Shown here one piece after another: positions 34,200 to 48,150 of a stretch of DNA of 64,000 nucleotides. How positions within the stretch are numbered: the stretch's first letter is position 1; each line of letters begins with the position of its first letter. The stretch lies in contig JAJTUQ010000006.1 of NCBI GenBank assembly GCA_021399445.1, positions 3,472,001-3,536,000 on the forward strand, read 5' to 3'. The DNA comes from Xylogone sp. PMI_703. Its lineage: Eukaryota > Ascomycota > Leotiomycetes. A program made the translations under genes and the position numbers. The notes under the pieces were generated by a model. The model saw nothing but the letters and a program-made list of their open reading frames with translations. It made no database searches and was not told where the DNA came from.

Positions 34200-34423
34200 T
34201 ATTAGGAATTATAAGAGCAGAGCATATTAGTGCTTGGTAGTTATACAATCGGAGTGGAATGACTAATAATCCGGTAAGAGAGTATTTAAGGGTATAACTT
34301 CTTAAATACTAAGAATAAGTATATAATGCATAAGCTAATATAAGCTTATTTAACTCTATAATACAGTAGTGCTTAGTGAACTAACATTTCTTTTATATGA
34401 GTATAACGATTATAATTTTAACA
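34200..34423 (+). repeat. 5' LTR of copia B
   Basis: 224 bp, with the TG terminus changed to TA; ends TTTTAACA. Confidence 0.88.
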
Positions 34424-37400
34424 AGTTATAAACTTGGACGTATGTTAAAATGTCATTAGGAAGAATAGTAGTTAAAATGTGTTTACTGTAAGTCTGTCAC
34501 TAAGAATAGTCAAAATATACATAACTGTATAAGTCTTTAGTAAAAGAAAATAATTTATAAAGTATTAGTTAAAATTAAGACTAATCAGTTTTAAGTCTTG
34601 AGATAAATAAATATACGACGAATTGTTAGTCTACAGCAAGTACTTGAAGATTATAGCTCTTTAATCGGTATTAAGCACTTTAGTGTAATATTTATTTATT
34701 TACTTAAATCTAACAATTAATTATAAGTCTTTTTAACCTTAAGTTATAATATGACAACTCAAAAAACAACAAAATCTTTATTATCCTTACTTTACTGACA
34801 TTTGAGAAAATGGACACTAATTATTTTGTACGTAAATGTTTTATTGATATATTTAATAAAGCAAATTAGTAAGAATGGTTTAAACTAATAAGACTTTATT
34901 TCAAAGGAGAATTGCTAAAATTTGTATTAAATAAAATAATTACAGAATATGCTTGAATTCAGAGAACCCTATCATCAATTAGTATCCCTGTCATATCAGT
35001 AAGCACGAAAATACCTAAGATCATTATTGAAAGTATGGAAAAACAACTAAAAAACTTGAAGATAAAGGATAAAAGCAGATTAAATAATGATATATAAAAT
35101 ATCGAAAAACAAAAGAAATATAAAGCTATATCTGTAAAGGTTTTATATATAATTTTAATCTATATTAATGTCATAGACAATGAATTAATTCATGATAAGT
35201 CTAAAGTTTAGTTAACATGAATAAAGTTATATTCCAAGTATAACAAGTTATTATCTTATGTTACTTGGAGTAAGATAGCTTAACTTATTTTATTTAAGTT
35301 AGAACAGAGTATGACAATTGAAGAAGGATAGATTCGAGTACAGGAATTAAAAAGGAGAATTATAAAAGTAATCTTTAAACTCAAGGATAATTTTAGTATA
35401 AAGTAAATATTCGAATTCTTTCTTACAAAACTCTTAGAGGAATATTTAATAGTTATAACTATAATTGATGTATAATCAATATTTGAAATCGTGGACAAGA
35501 TTAATATCTTCTAAAAATATAAAGAAAAAGTCATTAACTCGATAATTCTTGTTGTCTGAGACAAAAGAATATGAAGACTATAAAACAAAGAGAACAAAAG
35601 CTTAAATCAACGGAGTAAACATAAAAGTAATTTGTCTGACTGAAAAGACGTTAAATGTTATTTATGTAACAAAAATTATTTTATCAAATATTATAAACTT
35701 AAGTATAATATGAGAAAATATATTCTTAGTCTTAAATCTAAGGATAATAAATTATGATATTCTCCAAAAGTAATAAAAAATAATGAACGTAAAAGTTATT
35801 ATAAAAGTAATAAGTCTAAACGTCATATTCATGGTTATATGGCTAGTCACTCTTCTGAGTTTAATTCGATGTTAGAAATAGAATTAAGTTTTGATGACTT
35901 ATCCGAAGAGGAAAACAAAGTTATAAGAGTTTCAAAGGAAGTAATATGTATAGTTAAACTTTTTGTCTAAATTGTAGACATAAGTGCTTTTTCTTATATG
36001 ACTAATAACTTTTAGTTCTTTAAATAATCGATGATTAATATTAAACGTCATAAAATAAAGGTTAAAGGTAGAAGGTTGTATATATAAAAGAAGAGGACTG
36101 TTAAAATAAAATTGAAAAATAAAAGTATTATATTATTGTTTAATATTTTACTTATTCCGAATCTTAGGGTTAATTTATTCTCTAGTCAATGTGTTTATAA
36201 AAAGGGTTTTGATAACTCTTTTGATTTATATATAATATATTTTACTCAAAAAAATCAAAAGAACTAATACATTAAAATTAAGTAACATAAAAGAGTGTAT
36301 ATTATGAGTTTTATCGTGAATAAGCCAAAGGAAACAACTTTAGTTAATGATATTAAAACGGAGAAGGGATAATCATGATTTAACCTGTTTAGTAAGGAAA
36401 ATCAAAATTCTGACAGTAATACTAAAACCTTATTTATACTGGTACTAAAGTTAATGGAGAAAGTTATATAATGTTATAATTTATAGTATAGATGATTTAC
36501 TTATCTTAGAGTAAAGAAAATCTGTAACTTACATAAAGTTATTACCTTAAACAGGTTAATACAAAAATCTATAATTAAAGAACTTTGTAAAATCTATAAC
36601 TTTACTAAGATGAAAGATTATGTTAATAAAGTATTGAGTAAGTAAGAGAATAAAAAACTTGTACTGATTTATGTAGATATATATGGACTATTCTTATCAT
36701 TAATAAAGGAAGATTAATACTTTATTTAAATTATTGATAATATTACTTATTATATTTGGAACATTTTTATAAAGACAAGAGTACATTTAGTCAAGAAGTT
36801 TAAGACATAGAAAATCTAAGTAAAGTATAAGACAGAGGAGAAAGTTAAAGTTATTAGAATTGATAATATCTCAGAATTATTATTATTACTAGACGAATAA
36901 AGCATTTTGATTAAGATTCAGGCAGAAATAATAACAGGATATAAGTTAAACCAGAATGATCTAACTGAGTAAATAATCCAGATAACTATAATAAATACTT
37001 GGGTATTACTGAAGGAAGTTAACTTATTGTTTGAATTCTGGAATTATACTGTTGAAATGGATGTATACCTAAGAAACTGAACAATATCTAGCTCAATAAT
37101 TAATGGGAAAGTTATTAGTCTATACTAGGTATTCATTGGAGAGATCTTAAGCATTGATTATATTAGAGTTTTTGGATGTAAATATATGTTATACATAAAC
37201 TGGAAAGAATACCCAAAAGATTTAAGAAAGGACAAGCTGATAGACTATAGACGAGTTATAGTATTTATTAGATATAATCTAAACATGATTCAGTAATATA
37301 AAGTTTATGTACTAAATAAAGGTTATATTATCAAATTAAACTATATTAATTTTTATGAAAACATTTAAAACAAAATAATTAATTTAAAACTTTGGATAAG

Positions 37401-38063
37401 TAATCCTCAAAGAACAAAGAATGAATTAGTAATCTGTAAACCAAGAGGTTGACTACAAAAAGAAGTTATTGAGTTTATACTGTCTTTAGACCTGAAAGAT
37501 TTGAATAACTTCGAAATTATAATCTTGGTTATTATGAACTCAGGAATGATATATACTGATTTAATTACTCAGATTAGTTGATAACGTGATCAGGAAAATA
37601 TAAATGATTCAAGTGTGAATGTGTCTTATTCAAGAGGAGATGAGGGAGATGAGGAAAATAAAATTAAAGATCAATCTTAAGCTTAAGCTGAAAACTATAA
37701 TTTATTACTTAATGCTAATATAGTATTACTTATTGGATTTCATTTGTCTGACGGAGAAAATTAAGTATTATTAAAATCTGTAAAAGCGAGGTATAATCTT
37801 CGAAAGTGACAAAGACTTAATGACTTTGATGATGAAGACTATCTTACTAAAATAGTTAAAGTTATGTTTATAATACTAAAAGATCAAGATTATTAAGACT
37901 TAGATAAGATAACTTTGGCCAGTTTAATAACAAATTTAGATATTATTATCTTAATAATGTACAAAGAGGTTATTTTAGATTATAAATATGGTCAGAAATA
38001 GAAGGAGGTAATTAACGAAGAGATTGTATTATTATAGTAAAATAGTATATAAAAAGAAGAAAT

Positions 38064-38293
38064 TGTTAGGAATTATAAGAGCAGAACATACTGGTGTTCG
38101 GTAGCTATGCGATCAGAGTGGAATGACTAATAATCCGGTAAGAGAGTATTTAAGGGTATAACCCCTTAAATACTAGATAGAAGAACAAGTATACAATGTA
38201 TTAGCCAATATAAGCTTATTCAATCTTATAATACAGTAATGTTTAGTGAACTAACACTTTTATAATATGAGTTTAATAATTATAATCTTAACA
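38064..38293 (+). repeat. 5' LTR of copia C
   Basis: TGTTAGGAAT...TTAACA, 230 bp; differs from the B LTR by a small insertion (GATAGAAGAACAAG region) shared with the partner LTR at 43534. Confidence 0.9.
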
Positions 38294-41200
38294 GATTATA
38301 AGTTTAGACATATGTTGAGGCGTCATTAAGAAGAATAGTAGTTAAGACATGTTCACCATAAGTTTATCACCAAGGATAGCCAAAACATATGTTGTTACAT
38401 AAGTCTTTGTAGAAAAAAGAAGTCTGTAGAATATTAGTTGAAATACAGACTAATCAGTTTCAAGTCTTGAAACAAGTAAACATATGACAAATTGTCGATT
38501 TACAGTAAGTACTTGAAGATCATGGCCTTTTAATCAGTATTAAGTATCTTGGCGTGATATTTACTTATTTATCTAAACCTAATAATTAATTATAAGTCTT
38601 TTTAACCTTGAGTTATGATATAACAACTTAAAAAACAACAAAATCTTCATCATCTTTATCTCATTAATATTTGAGAAGATAAATACTGATCATTTTATAC
38701 ACAAATGTTTTATTAGTATCCTTAGTAAAGTGAATTAGCAAGAATGGTTTAAACTGATGAGATTTTATTTCAAGGAAGAATCATTAGAATTTGTACTAAA
38801 CAAGATAATCACAAAATACACCTAGATTCAGAGAACCTTATCATCGATCAATATCCTTATTATACCAATAAGCACGAAAACACTCAAGATTACTATTGAA
38901 AATGTAATAAAATAACTAGAGAACTTAAAGGTGGAGGATGGACTATAAAGTGGATCAAAGGATAGCATATAGAATATTGAAAAACAAGAGAAATATAAAA
39001 TTATATTTATAAAAGTTTTATATATGATTTTAATCTATATCAATATTATAAACAATAAACTGATCTATGACAAGTCTAAAGCTCAACTAACATAGACAAA
39101 ATTATACTCCAAGTATAATAAGTTATTACCTCATGTTATTCAAAGTAAAATAACTTAACTTACCTTATTTAAGTTAGAGCAGAGTATAACAATCAAAGAA
39201 GGATAAATCTGAGTATAAAAGTTGAAGAGGAAAATTATAAAAGTAACCTTTGAACTCAAGGATAGCTTTAGTACAAAGCAAATATTCGAATTCTTTCTTG
39301 TAGAACTCCCAGAAGAATATTCAATAGTCATAACTATAATTAATATATAACTAATATTTGAAATCGTAAACAAGATTAATATTCTCCAAAGACATAAAAA
39401 GAAAATCATTAACTCAATAATATTTATTGCCCAAGATAAGAGAATACAAAAATCATAGAACAAAGAAAACAAAAACTTAAGCCAACAAAGCAAACATAAA
39501 AATAACTCACTTGACCAGAAAAAAGTTAAATATTATTTATATAACAAGAATCATTTTATCAAATATTATAAACTTAGATATAATACAAGAAAATATGTTC
39601 TTGGCCTCAAATCCAAGGATAATAAATCACAATACTCTCAGAAAACAATAAAGAAGAATAAAAACAAAAGTCATTATAAGAAGAATAAGTTAAGATGACA
39701 CTCTTATAGTCACATTACTGATCACTCCTCTAAATATGACTCAATATCAGAGATAAAGTCAAACTTTGATAACTTATCCGAGGAAAAAAACAAAATTATA
39801 AAAATATTAAAAAAAACAATATATAAAGTCAAATCTTCTGTCTAAATTACAGACATTAACACTTCTTCACATATAACTAATAACCCCTAATTCTTTAAAC
39901 AACTAATAACCAATATTAAACATTATAAGATAAAAGTTAAAAATAAAAAGTTATATATATAAAAGAAGGGGACTACTGAAATGAAGTTAAAGGATAAAAA
40001 CACTGTATTATTATCTAATACTTTACTTATTCCAAATCTTAAGACTAATTTACTCTCCAGTCAACATGTTTGTGAAAAAGATTTTGATAACTCTTTTGAT
40101 CTACATACAATATATTTTACTCAAAAAAATCAAAAAAACTAGTACATTAAAGTCAAACAACGTGAAGAAGTATATATTATGAGTTTTATCGTAAATAAGC
40201 TAAAAGAAACAACTTTAGTTAATGATATTAAAACGGAGAAAGGACAATTGCGATTTAACTTGCCTGGCGAGGAAAATCAAAATTCTGACAATGACATTAA
40301 AACCTTACTTACATTAATACTAAAGTCAATAGAGAAAGTCATATAATATTATAATTTATAGTATAAACAATTTATTCATCTTAGAATAAAAAAAATCTAT
40401 AACTTACATAAAATTACTACTTTAAGCAAGCTAATACAAAAACCTATAACTAAGGAATTTTGTGAAGTCTATAACTTCACTAAGATAAAAGATTATATTA
40501 ATAAAGTGTTAAATAAATAAGAAAATAAAAAGTTTACATTAATCTACATAAATATATATAAACTATTCTTACTATTAATAAATAAAGATTAATACTTTAC
40601 TTAAATTATTAATAACGTTACTCATTATATTTAAAACATTCCTGTAAAGACAAGAGTATATCTAGTCAAGAAGCTCAGGATATAGAAGATTTAAATAAAA
40701 TACGAGACCGAGGAGAAGGTTAAGGTTATTAAAACTGATAATATCTCAGAATTATTATTATTATTAGATAAGTAAAGTACTTTGATCAAAATACAGGCAA
40801 AAATAATAATAGAATATAAGTCAAACTAGAATAGTCTAGTTAAATGAGTAATCTAGACAACTACAGTAAATGCTTAGGTATTATTGAAGAAAACTAACTT
40901 ACTGCTTAAATTCTGGAATTATACTGTTAAAACAGATATATACCTGAGAAACTGAACAGTATTTAGCCTGACAATTGATAAAAAAGTTGTTAATTTATAC
41001 TAGGCATTTACCGGAGAAATCTTAAACATTAATCATATCAAAATTTTTGGATATAAATATGTGTTATATATTAACTGAAAAAAGTATTTGAAAAAATCAA
41101 GAAAAGACAAGCTTATGGACTATAGACAGGTTATAGTATTTGTAAGATATAATTTAAATATGATCAAACAATATAAAGTTTATACATTAAATAAAGGCTA

Positions 41201-43533
41201 TATCATTAAATCAAGCTATGTTAACTTTTATAAAGATATTCAAGGCAGAATAGTTGATTTGAAACTTCGGACAGATGATCCTTAAGGAACAAAGAACGAA
41301 TTAGCAATTTGTAAACCAAGAGGTTGACTACAAAATGAAGTTATCAAGTCTATACTATTCCTAGATCCGAAAAACTTAAATAACTTCGAAATTGTGATCT
41401 TGTCCATTACGAATCCAGTAATAATATATAACGATCCAACTAACTTAGCCAGCTGTCAATATGATCAGGAAAATACAAGCGATCTAAGTGTGAATATGTC
41501 CTATCCAGGAAGAGATGAGGAAGATGAAGAAAATAAAATTAAGGATTAATCTTAAGTTTAAGCCGAGAATCATAATTCATCATTTAGTACTAATATAGCA
41601 TTACTTATTAGATTTCACTTGCTCAGCAGAGAAAATCAAGTATTACCAGAATCCATAGAAACGAGATACAATCTTTGAAAGTGACAAAGACTTGATGACT
41701 TTGATAATGAAGACTATCTTACCAAGATAATTAAAGTTATACTTACAATATTAGAAGATCAAGATTACCAAGACTTAGACAAGATAACTTTGGCCAGTTT
41801 AATAACAGATCTAGATATTATTATCTTAATAATGTACAAAGAGACCATTTCAGATTATAAATATAATTAGAAATAAAAAGAAGCAATTAACGAAAAGATT
41901 ATATTATTATAACAAAATGATATATATAAAAAAGAAATATCCCCAGAAAGAACAAACTTAGTCTTCACTAAATAAATATTCATTATTAAGACAAATCTTG
42001 ATAAGACATTAAACAGATTCAAGACAAGACTAATTACTTAAGGCTTTTCTCAGAAATATAGACAAGATTTCACTAAAATGTTTGTACTTATGGTTAGAAT
42101 AAATACTCTTCAGATATTCATAACTATTATTATAATAAAAAACCTTGAATATTACTTATATAACATGAAGAATACTTTTACTGAATCATATCTATAAGAA
42201 TGAATCTTTTTGTCTTAACCAGACAAAGTACTTAAGTTAAAGAATAAGTATATATTATATATTTTATAAAGTTTATATAAGTTAAAACAATTCATGTAAG
42301 ACTAAAATTTACTTTATAAAAGTTATCTCATTAAGATTAAATTTATCCAAAGTTTAACTAACTCTTGTTTTTATATTTATAAAAAACATAAAATCATATT
42401 ATTTATTCATATAAATAATATCGTTATTATTACATCAAGAGTACAAAAATTAAAATAGTTTAGAAAGACATTAGTAGATTGATTCTATACTAAGAACCTA
42501 GGGAAGATTTAAGTAATCTTTAATATCTATATTACTAAAAATCGAAAAAAGAAAATACTATTCTTAAATCAAGAATAATACCTGGATAACATTTTGAACT
42601 AATATAAAATAACTCAAGAAAAGCACAAGCTAAAGTTAGTGCTAATCTTTAGTTATGATAAGTTATACTTAACTTCAGATTTTGACAAGAAAATAAACTT
42701 AACTAAGTATCAAGAATATATAAAAAGCCTAATATATATAATAATAAACACTAGACCAAACATTATATTTACTCTAAATAAACTTAACTAATACATAAAT
42801 AATCTTAAAGAACATTATACTAATATTGTAAAAGAACTCTTGAGATATGCCAAATTAACAATCAAATAATATATTCGTTATAAGCCAACTCCAATTTAAA
42901 TTAACTAATTATTACACTAAAGTAATAACAACAACAGACAAGCTAATAGTTCTACATTAATTATATATTCAGATACAGACTAAGCAAAAAACAAAACCAA
43001 CCAGAAAAACATTTCAGGAAATATAATTATACTTTACAGAAAACCTGTTTCTTGGGAGAATAAGAAACAACATTCAGTAATAACTTCAAGTACTGAATCA
43101 GAATATATTACAATATTAATATATATCAAACAGAGCTAATGAATCACTTAAATACTCTGTGATATAAGATTTTCTTAATATATTAAGTCAGACCCAATAA
43201 CTATACAAATATTAAGAGATAATTAAGGCATACTCATGTTAATAAAAAATCTACACTTTTACGAACAATCAAAGTATATTAATATCTGTTATCATTACAT
43301 TTGTGACCTAAAAAAACATAAACACATTATCGTTAACTACATTCTTATGGCAAATATAGTAACCGATAACATGACAAAGTCATTACAAAAGACAATATTC
43401 ATACAGTTCAAGGAATTACTTAGTCTGGCAATAATAGGAATAATTAAGAAACAGTAAAAGTGGTCAGAGGTAATACTGACAAGATGAGACTAATACAGGT
43501 TATATTATAACACTTGTATAATCTGAGTAAGAG

Positions 43534-43763
43534 TGTTAGGAATTATAAGAATAAAACATACTGGCGCTCAATAATTATATAATCAGAGTAAAACGACTAA
43601 TAATCCGGTAAGAAAGTATTTAAGGATGTAACCCTTTAAATACTAGATAGAAGAACAAGCATACAATGTATTAACCAATATAAGCCTATTCAACCTTATA
43701 ATACAGTAGTGCCTAGTGAACCAACACTTCCATAATATGAGCCTAATAGTCATAATCTTAACA
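43534..43763 (+). repeat. 3' LTR of copia C
   Basis: 230 bp, same termini and same small insertion as the 5' copy, with transition differences only by eye. Confidence 0.9.
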
Positions 43764-45364
43764 GAAATATCCCTGGAAGGAGTAAACTTAGTTTTCATTA
43801 AATAAATATTCATTATCAAGACGAACTTCGACAAAATATTAAACAGATTCAAAGCAAAACTAGTTACTCAAGACTTTTCTTAGAAATATAAACAGGATTT
43901 TACTGAGATGTTTATATTTACAGTTAGAATAAATACTTTTCGGATATTTATAGTTATTGTTGTAATAGAAAACTTTGAATGTTATTTATATAACATGAAG
44001 AATATTTTTACTAAATTATATTTACAAGAACAAATCTTTTTGTTTTAATCAGATAAAATACTTAAGTTAAAGAATGAGTATATATTATATATTTTACAAA
44101 GTTTATATAAGTTAAAGTAATCTGTATAAAACTAAAACTTACTCTACAAAAGTTATTTTATTAAGATTAGATTTGTCCAAAACTTAATTAACTTTTGTCT
44201 TTATATTCATAAAAAACATAAGATTATATTATTCATTTATATAAATAATATCATTATTGTTATACCAAGAGTACAAGAATTAAAATAGTTTAAAAAAATA
44301 TTAATAAATCGATTTTATACCAAGAACTTGAAGAAAATTCAAATAATCTTTAATATTTATGTTATTAAAAATCAAAAAGAGAAAACATTATTTTTAAATC
44401 AAGAATAATACTTGGATAATATTTTGAACTAATATAGAATAACTCAAGAAAAGTATAAGCTAAAGTCAGTATTAATCTTTAGTTACAACAAGTTATACCT
44501 GACTTTAGACTTTGATAAGAAAGTCAACTTGACTGAGTATCAGGAGTACATTAGAAGTTTGATATATATAATAATAAATACTAAACCAGACATTATATTT
44601 ATTCTAAGAAAGTTTAACTAATACATAAATAATCTTAAAGAGTATTATGCCAGTACTGTAAAGGAATTTTTGAAATATGCCAAATCAATGATTAAATAAT
44701 ATATTCATTATAAACTTACTCTAATTCAAGCTAATTAATTATCATACCAAAATAATAACGACAACAAATAAGCCAATAACCTTACATTAGTCATATATTC
44801 AAATATAGACTGGGCAGGAGACAAAACTGACCAGAAAAGTATTTCAAGAAATATAATTATATTTTACAGAAGACTTGTTTCCTAGGAAAATAAAAAATAA
44901 CGTTCAATGATAACTTCAAGTACTGAATCAGAATATATTGTAATATTAATGTATATTAAGCAAAGTTAATGGATTGTTTAAATATTCTGTGATATAGGAT
45001 TTCCTCAATATATTAAGCCAGACTTGATGATTATACAAATATTAAAGGATAACTAAGACATACTTATGTTAATAAAGAATTTATATTTTCACGAATAATC
45101 AAAGTATATTAATATTTATTATTATTATATCTATAACTTAAAAGAATATAAATGTATTAAAATAAATTATATTCTTATAGTAAATATAGTAATTGATAAT
45201 ATAACAAAGTTGTTACAGAAAATGATATTTACATAATTCAAGGAATTACTTAGTCTAACAATAGTAAGAGTAGCTAAGAGATAATAAAAATAACTGAAAA
45301 ATGATGTTGACGAGGTGAAACTGATATAAACTATATTATAATATCTGTATAATTTGAGTAAGAG

Positions 45365-45588
45365 TGTTAAGAATTATAAGAATAGAATATACTGGTGCTT
45401 GGTAATTATACGATTGGAGTAGAATGATTAATAATCCGGTAAAAGAGTATTTAAGGGTATAACTCCTTAAATACTAAGAATAAGTATATAATGTATAAGT
45501 CAATATAAGCTTATTTAACCTTATAATACAGTAGTGCCTAGTGAACTAACACTTCCTTTATATGAGTATAATGATCATAATCTTAATA
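45365..45588 (+). repeat. 3' LTR of copia B
   Basis: 224 bp, begins TGTTAAGAAT and ends TTAATA, a RIP-altered CA terminus. Confidence 0.88.
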
Positions 45589-48150
45589 ATTATATTTATT
45601 TCTTTTGTTAAAGTTTTACTTTTAATACTTTATTCATAATAAAAATGAAAAAGGACAAAAATATCTGAAAAATTACTTTTGGACAACCACTCTTTTAAAA
45701 CATTTCTTTTTATTATAACATTATGTACAAAACATTATTTTCATTTATTAAATTTTATTTATTCATCTTATATATACCTAAAAAATAATATATTATCATT
45801 TCCCTTTTGTAAATTCAGAAAACTTATATTATACCATTTCATGTTTTATATACATAAGATATTCATAACATATTTTAAGACAAAAAACTAATAATAATAG
45901 ACTTTTTACTTAGTATTATGACTAATAGTAAGAAGACCCTGACAAAAGGAAAGTTGAAAACTATCCTACAAAAGCTAGACCCAGTAATCCACCTAAAATA
46001 CTTAAAAATGTTTATCTTTAAGAATATAACATAAAATACTTTATCTAAAGACAAAGCATAACTGGCATTTAAGATGATTATAAAAAATAAATAATATTTA
46101 AAAAGCAAAATGACAGAAGAAAAGTTTCAGTTCATATTCAAAGAAGTAATAAACCTTATAATCAAAGCAAGAAGAATAAAACAGAGCAAAATCAGAGAAA
46201 CCAATGCAAAAGTCCTGAAAGCATGGGCAGAAGACTAGAAAGGACTAGAATAATGAGCAGACCAGGAAACAATCACTTCAAAGACAGCAAATACAGTGAG
46301 AAAGATGTCTAGAACAATGAAATTATTTTTCTATAATATAATAATATACACAAATAAAGTAACCATGAACAGGCTTATCAGCAAGTTATCAGTCAATAGA
46401 AAAAGGCCAATAAGCCTAGTCCTAAAGAAAAGGGTAACTCTAGTAGACTTAACCAAGGCCTATTTCATTAAAAGAAATCTGGCCATAATAACTGATGAAA
46501 AAGCTACAGTATTTAGTATAATATTCGATAAATATAAAATACTGACAGATAATCTAACCAAATTTATGATCAGATTAATTAAGACTTTAGCCCTGTCCTA
46601 GAGTCTCAACAACTCTAGAAGAGAAATGATGAAAGTCAAAAATGACAACAAACTAATCAAAAAAGTTAAGTACAATATCATTAAAAAGAGTTTAAAATCA
46701 CGAAAAACTCTTGAACTACAATATATAATAAGAACAAAAGTAAAAAGGGCATAATCTAAGACTAGAGAACTAGAACCAAGACAATCGAAAAAAGATATAT
46801 AACTAAAGTTTAAACCAAAAATCCTCAAAACATCAAATATAATACAAAAAAAAGATATGTTTCTGACAGATGACGAAAAAAGAAATATTATAAAGTATAT
46901 GAACTTAACACCAAAAACATAAAAAGTTATTAATGATTATAAGATAAGGACATTTATTTGATGAAATGACATAATACCTAATTCCAGAGGTTTAACAATA
47001 AACAAAATCATCAAACTAAAGTTAAACTTATACTTATATCATACTCTAATATAGCCACAAAATATAAACAAATAAATTATAATTATGTCTTTCTTTATAA
47101 TACAACAAATTATGTGCCAAGACTTTTTATTATACCTAAAATACATTATATTGTAAGATGACAAGGAAACAAAAATAATATCACAACCAACTTTTATAAG
47201 GTATATAGAGCCCAGAGTGAAGTATAGGCAGATAAGTTCCCTAGAAAAAGTTAACTTCGAAATCAAGAAGGCAAGTCAGACCTTGACCCAGAATAATGTG
47301 ACTCATGAGGTAAACTATATAATATTAATATATAATCAATATAAATCATCATAAGTATTAATAATAAAAGAAAGTTACAAATATATTAATAATCTTATAG
47401 ATTAAGTTATATAAGACAGAAAAAGAACAATTTCAAAATAAATAATTAATAAAGTATTAAATAGAGTTTGTAATAAAGAATACCTAAATATAAATAAAAA
47501 AAGTATATTTTTCAACAAAGAGTACATAATTATATTCGAACCAGAAAAAGTGAACACCAAAAAAACAATAATATATTCTTAGTTTATATACATAAACGAC
47601 CACCATCAGTTCCTAGGAAACAAACCAGATAAAGTATAATATCAGGAAATACTTAAAATTAACCGAGAAATGTTAATAAGAAAAATATAACACCTAATAC
47701 TTACTCTAGCAGCAGAATTACTAAATTATTACATTTCATTTGACATAAAACTAAAAAATATTAATACATTATCTAGAGTAATCATTAAACAACAAAGATA
47801 AAATAACCTTATTATAACTATTAAGAAAAATATTATATTATTCAGATCACCCGCTGAAAAATATAACTATATAACAAAATGGAGGAAAAAGACTATGACA
47901 GTTATATATAAAATATACATAATAAAGATAAGAATCAAGAAAAAGTTATTTGAAGAATACTCTGTTACTATAAAGGAAAGTTCCAAGAGTATTAATGAAA
48001 GTATAAAAATGAAAAAATAAAAAGAATTCAAGAAGACTTTAGCTTAAGGCTGAAGTCCTCAGAAAGTTAGTTATTTGTAGAATATTTAGACATATTTCTT
48101 TTTTTAAAGCATATTATAGTCAAAAGACTTATAATACACTAAAGGACATA
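45589..48150 (+). other. 3' internal region of the gypsy element, unidentified content
   Basis: About 2.6 kb of purine-rich, RIP-degraded sequence between copia B and the 3' LTR. It lies downstream of integrase and is not expected in a standard gypsy element. Broken frames are protein-like, for example KFQFIFKEVINLIIKARRI near 46124 and a 101-codon stretch at 46296-46601 (LVDLTKAYFIKRNLAIITDE). I recognise no family. Together with the inverted 1.46-kb segment it suggests an extra 4-kb module downstream of pol. Confidence 0.6.

Larger units (their letters stand above)
38064..43763 (+). mobile_element. Copia-type retrotransposon C (5,700 bp) nested in B
   Basis: LTRs of 230 bp at 38064-38293 and 43534-43763, flanked by a perfect GAAAT duplication (38059-38063 and 43764-43768). 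Copia order is visible: gag about 38.6-39.5 kb; integrase about 40.4-41.3 kb, with the recognisable stretch KLMDYRQVIVFVRYN at 41115-41159; RT about 41.9-42.5 kb, with RFKTRLIT near 42009 and YKLKQF near 42270; RNase H near 43070-43130 (TESEY). The catalytic YVDD position reads HINN. No intact ORF. Confidence 0.93.
34200..45588 (+). mobile_element. Copia-type retrotransposon B (5,684 bp) interrupted by element C
   Basis: LTRs of 224 bp at 34200-34423 and 45365-45588. The first reads TATTAGG and the last ends AATA, RIP-altered forms of TGTTAGG and AACA. Own sequence: 34200-38063 and 43769-45588. Removing C and one GAAAT copy gives 5,684 bp, the same as A. Gag-like region about 34.6-35.6 kb, integrase about 36.5-37.4 kb, RT about 43.8-44.3 kb. 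Dense stops. Confidence 0.9.

Noticed and set aside
27280..45364. Repeated LTRs considered as a CRISPR-like or tandem array
   Set aside because: The repeats are 224-230 bp LTRs spaced by retrotransposon internal regions, in two orientations; they are not a regularly spaced array.
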